A DNA stretch of 64,000 bases from Zhengitettix transpicula. Its lineage: Eukaryota > Arthropoda > Insecta > Orthoptera > Tetrigidae. Below, piece by piece: positions 60,880 to 64,000 of the stretch; the stretch's first letter is position 1; every line of letters starts with the position of its first letter. The stretch covers positions 27,626,001 through 27,690,000 of the forward strand of contig CM073596.1 in assembly GCA_037074705.1 (NCBI GenBank), given 5' to 3'. The notes under the pieces were generated by a model, which did no database searches, was not told the DNA's origin, and was given only the letters and a program-made list of their open reading frames with translations. The translations under genes were made by a program, and so were the position numbers.

Positions 60880-61016
60880 GAACACAGTCTCTCAGTGTCT
60901 TCTAAACATTACTACTTCGTCATGATTAACTGTGAGACAGTTCATAATGGCTTTTATCATACAAACGCCTCGCCTCGGCTGTGAGTGACCAGTGAGTGGT
61001 TTCCTTCCGCGGGATC
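60880..61016 (+). promoter_or_regulatory. Probable 5' untranslated sequence of the receptor gene
   Basis: This lies directly upstream of the start codon. It is more GC-rich than the flanks and has an in-frame stop 24 bases before the ATG. I cannot locate a transcription start. An AG acceptor-like site near 60660 (GCTTTTAG) could open a 5' non-coding exon, but nothing proves it. Confidence 0.4.
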
Positions 61017-61526
61017 ATGGCTAATTTCTCCGTGTGTTGGGACTTTGGTTGCAACTTCACCAGCACGACCTCGTTGCCAGATGTCAACGGAACCACTAGT
61101 CCTCTGGAACTGGGGGCTGGCGATCTCAACAAAAGTGCAAACTTCACATGCGATATGGATCAGCCCACTCTTTTCGCGATGACTCAGGTCCTGTACGGCA
61201 TCGTGTGTCTCGTAGGACTACTAGGTAACAGCCTGGTCATCTACGTGGTGCTACGTTTCTCCAAGATGCAGACAGTGACCAACATGTACATCGTGAACCT
61301 GGCCGTAGCGGACGAGTGCTTCCTCATCGGTATCCCATTCCTGCTCATCACCATGAACATCCAGCAGTGGCCCTTCGGAGATATCATGTGCAAAGCGTAT
61401 ATGACCACGACGAGCATCAATCAATTCACCAGTTCCATCTTCCTCACCATCATGAGTGCTGATCGCTACATCGCCGTGTGTCATCCTATATCTTCGCCAA
61501 AGATACGAACGCCGTTCATATCGAAG
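61017..61526 (+). CDS. AstC-R: Allatostatin-C / somatostatin-like receptor, coding exon 1 (residues 1-170)
   Basis: This is the first coding exon of a rhodopsin-class G-protein-coupled receptor. In insects, receptors of this family bind allatostatin-C type neuropeptides at the plasma membrane and usually signal through Gi/o. The start is the first in-frame ATG, with A at -3 and G at +4; an in-frame TGA lies at 60993-60995. The extracellular N-terminus has five N-glycosylation sequons (Asn3, 13, 24, 38, 42). TM1 (about 55-79) carries GN at 70-71. TM2 (about 89-113) carries LAVAD at 95-99. The WPFG loop is at 118-121, the conserved disulfide Cys is Cys125, and DRY is at 149-151. The motif SINQFTSSIFL (133-143) is typical of the somatostatin/AstC receptor group. 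The exon ends with AAG before a GTGCGT donor, phase 0. The protein family is secure; the AstC-R subtype is inferred from motifs recalled for insect orthologues. Confidence 0.93.
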
Positions 61527-61754
61527 GTGCGTATATCTACCGACATCCATCTTTTCTTATAATCGATATTAGTCCTGCATGAAAATTAAGTATAAATAAA
61601 TTTCACATATAAAGGGAAATATTGACTCCGTGGAAAAAGAGGAGATTAATTCAACCTGAGACTTAATCAAAATAATAAGAGTAAACATTAAATGCGTAAA
61701 GATAGACTTAATGGAGCTGATAAGACTAACGTTTAATGTGATGATGTCCTTTAG
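61527..61754 (+). other. Intron 1 of the receptor gene (GT-AG, 228 bp)
   Basis: The donor is AAG|GTGCGT and the acceptor is TTTAG|GTGG, phase 0. It falls just before TM4. The sequence inside is AT-rich and has no other feature I can recognise. Confidence 0.88.
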
Positions 61755-62006
61755 GTGGTCTCGTTAACTGCATGGACGATAAGCGCGCTCCTTATGGTTC
61801 CGGTCTTCATTTATGCCAAGACCACAGACAAGGATACCGACAGTTGTAACATCATCTGGCCCGAGTCTTCTAACGTCAGTGGACAGACTGCCTTCACATT
61901 ATATAGCTTCGTTCTCAGCTTCGCTGTACCGCTTCTTCTCATTTTGGTCTTCTACTGCCTGGTCATCCGAAAATTGCAGACCGTCGGTCCCAAGAACAAG
62001 AGCAAG
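61755..62006 (+). CDS. AstC-R: Allatostatin-C / somatostatin-like receptor, coding exon 2 (residues 171-254)
   Basis: The second coding exon encodes TM4 (about 168-191, with Trp177 and Pro186), extracellular loop 2 and TM5 (about 214-242). Cys201 in loop 2 is the expected partner of Cys125. Asn210 lies in an NVS sequon. The acceptor is a weak pyrimidine tract ending CCTTTAG, and the exon opens with GTG in phase 0, joining exon 1 as SK|VVSLTAW. It ends in the third intracellular loop at KNKSK, in phase 0. The next bases are GCAAGT, so the donor is GC rather than GT. The nearest GT, four bases further on, would break the frame. Reading straight through meets a stop at about 62037. Confidence 0.92.
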
Positions 62007-62309
62007 GCAAGTATTGACTCACGACACTCAGTACAGTAGTCCAAACGCCATAATATAAAAAAACTGTCTTAACTCAATCATACATCCAAGATTGTATACA
62101 TTAATTAAAAGTAACTATCAGTAAACCAGGATATTCCGAATATGTACGTAGAACTGAACGCTAACTTTTCGAGTGGTCAGAACCGATTCCATTGTACCGC
62201 ATATTGATTTATATATCTGTCACTGAACTTAAAATCCTAATTCTGGTAGGACCGATTACCGATGTTTGTTATCTAATCATTTGTTTTAAAAAAATACTTA
62301 ACATTCCAG
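62007..62309 (+). other. Intron 2 of the receptor gene (GC-AG, 303 bp)
   Basis: The donor reads AAG|GCAAGT and the acceptor ACATTCCAG|GAG. Removing exactly this interval joins two exons in frame through a loop that is highly conserved in the family. An open frame beginning in the intron (62192 on) reads in a different frame from the receptor and is a shadow. Confidence 0.87.
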
Positions 62310-62686
62310 GAGAAGAAACGCTCTCACCGCAAGGTGACGAAACTGGTGTTGACGGTGATCACGGTGTACGTTCTATGCTGGTTGCCCTACTGGATCACGC
62401 AGGTGGCTCTGATATTCACGCCGCCGAACCAGTGCCAATCACGAGTGACTGTCACCATCTTCCTGCTGGCCGGTTGTCTCAGCTACTCCAACTCCGCCAT
62501 GAATCCCATTCTCTACGCTTTTCTCAGCGACAACTTCAAGAAGAGCTTCCTGAAGGCGTGCACCTGCGCTGCTGGCAAGGATGTCAACGCAACTCTCCAC
62601 ATGGAGAACAGCGTCTTCCCACGACGTCACCATAACAAGGGCGGCTCTGAGCGTCTCCGTGGCGGCGGCGGCGGTGGAGGCGGCAG
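62310..62686 (+). CDS. AstC-R: Allatostatin-C / somatostatin-like receptor, coding exon 3 (residues 255-380)
   Basis: The third coding exon starts after an ATTCCAG acceptor in phase 0 and restores the conserved third loop KSKEKKRSHRKVTKLV across the junction. It encodes TM6 (about 263-289, CWLP at 277-280), TM7 (about 299-323, NPILY at 319-323) and helix 8. Cys338 and Cys340 are possible palmitoylation sites. The cytoplasmic tail reaches a run of eight glycines from residue 372, encoded by GGC/GGT/GGA repeats at about 62661-62684. A good donor (CAG|GTTAGT) lies at 62686/62687, so the tail probably continues in another exon, phase 2. Without splicing, the frame runs on to a stop at 62850-62852 through sequence that does not look coding. 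About 380 residues are visible, close to the usual length of such receptors. Confidence 0.88.
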
Positions 62687-64000
62687 GTTAGTACGCACAT
62701 GCAACACAAAGGTTTCGGGAGGGGGAATCGAACAAAGTATATATTTCATTAAATATAGCATTAACAAATGTAATTCATACAGCTGGATGTACATTAAGTT
62801 CGTTAGTAATAGTATAGATGTAATTGTAATACAAAAATTAGATTGGAATTAACATAGTAAGCCGTTTGCAGTTATCGTGAAAAAGTTCTGATTTTTTAAC
62901 GTCGTAGAAATGTTCTCTGTCCTTTAAATACTGGCCTAGGAAACCATATAGGTTTTCGGTACCTAAAAATTCCAGTCAGATGCTCTCGAAAGCTAACCAC
63001 AATTTGTAAATTTTTCCTGCAAAGGATTTTAATTATTACATTTCCTGTTATACGCACGTAGAGTGATTCTCCTGTGTAGTTCGTTAACCGTGAACGCGTA
63101 ATTGTAATTTTAAATTCTCTGGGAGCCCGCTGATGGCGCTTTATAAAACAAAAGATTGTGATCTCGTAGTAAACAAAGTCGGTTTTAAACCCTCAGCACA
63201 CAAAATCATTTCGTCGATACCTATGACGTAATACACTGCGCTACTACTACCAAAATCATATAAACTCATCCGAAAGACACTTAATATATAAAATTAGAAA
63301 AAATAAGGTGCATCCGCAAGTTAAAATCAGGGTGAATTATTTCATTTCATAATTTACGAAATAAATTCTGAAATCAAAGATTTGTTTGCCATAAAATGTT
63401 CAGTTTCCAGGGATGGAGATGATAACAATTAATGAAAAATCTCCAAAAAATATACTAACGCAGAAGTACGTCAATTGTTCATAAACGAAGATCTAAATAT
63501 TAAATAAATTATTTAAACACATATTAAAAGTCTTTAAAATTGATTTCATAGAAAATTCTGCTGTTTGAGACTTTCGTAAACTAGTTATAGTAGTAGTATA
63601 AATTTAAATCTAGTGCGGCCAACGGGCCAATTTGTAAATCATACGAAATTTTGAAAAATTATTATAATATTTTAACTAATGAAACAGTCCGTTTCGTGCC
63701 AAATATATATCCCATGGCCGATATTAAATTATATATTCATTTTTTACTAAATCTAATATACTCTTCCGTGCTCTGTATTTTTAATTCTAATTAACACAAT
63801 TTAATCATAAATGTGTTTGTGCGACCGTTTATTAGACAATATTGTTAACTTTAATTTGTCTGATGGATTCACAGTGTTTAGTATTTAATCACAAGTTTCT
63901 GGTTCGTGGAACGTAGTAATTTGAAACAACCGGAAAGGCGTAAACGAGGGTGTTTAATTATCGGGACTAGTGATTCGAATAAAGTGCAGTGAATGGCAAA
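62687..64000. other. Downstream of visible receptor exons; intron or 3' flank
   Basis: The sequence is AT-rich and has no recognisable coding exon. One weak candidate for a last exon is at 63411-63432: a TTTCCAG acceptor, then a phase-2 join giving six residues (DGDDNN after the split Arg) and a TAA. That is too short to be convincing. The true terminal exon may lie outside the window. Confidence 0.4.

Noticed and set aside
60996..61016. GTG at 60996 as the receptor start
   Set aside because: The ATG at 61017 is in the same frame with good context, and eukaryotic genes rarely start with GTG.
62192..62635. 147-codon open frame across intron 2 and exon 3
   Set aside because: It is in a different frame from the receptor, whose transmembrane motifs fix the true frame.

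Overview
The window is AT-rich, gene-poor insect DNA. The only clear host gene is at the right end: three consecutive coding exons (61017-62686, + strand) of a seven-transmembrane receptor of the allatostatin-C / somatostatin-like receptor family. Insect origin follows from that receptor type. The low gene density and heavy load of decayed transposons suggest a medium or large genome, perhaps a polyneopteran; I cannot fix the order or species.

Everything left of about 60.9 kb is non-coding DNA and mobile-element debris. By region: 0-9 kb is mostly anonymous, with a hammerhead-like foldback at 2.5-2.7 kb and a GC-balanced block at 8.2-8.8 kb. From 9 to 18 kb there are two copies of one non-autonomous Helitron-like element in opposite orientation. 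From 19.5 to 23.3 kb there is a Penelope-like element fragment with GIY-YIG nuclease residues, an inverted pair of its terminal units, and copies of a roughly 540-bp retroposon family (here 'RetA'). From 23 to 32 kb it is largely AT-rich, with a duplicated 65-bp unit at 30.1-30.4 kb. From 32 to 42 kb there are a 5'-truncated Jockey-type LINE with a 13-bp target duplication, a piggyBac-type MITE in TTAA, a third Helitron-like element, and a dead mariner carrying a nested perfect 67-bp foldback. From 43 to 47 kb there are three RetA copies, one interrupted by a short LINE tail. From 47 to 60 kb there are two more Penelope-like remnants, another RetA copy, a second copy of a small repeat family (here 'RepB'), and anonymous AT-rich DNA with several GC-balanced blocks that could be regulatory.

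The recurring theme is Penelope-like elements. Three GIY-YIG remnants lie in the same sequence as about a dozen short motifs of the form CTGANGA - hairpin - GAAACGT, which resembles the hammerhead ribozyme core reported in terminal repeats of this class. In several places these motifs sit in foldbacks or tandem units, as expected for Penelope-type pseudo-LTRs. The receptor has a noteworthy GC-AG intron. I see no tRNA, rRNA, CRISPR, or operon-like organisation.
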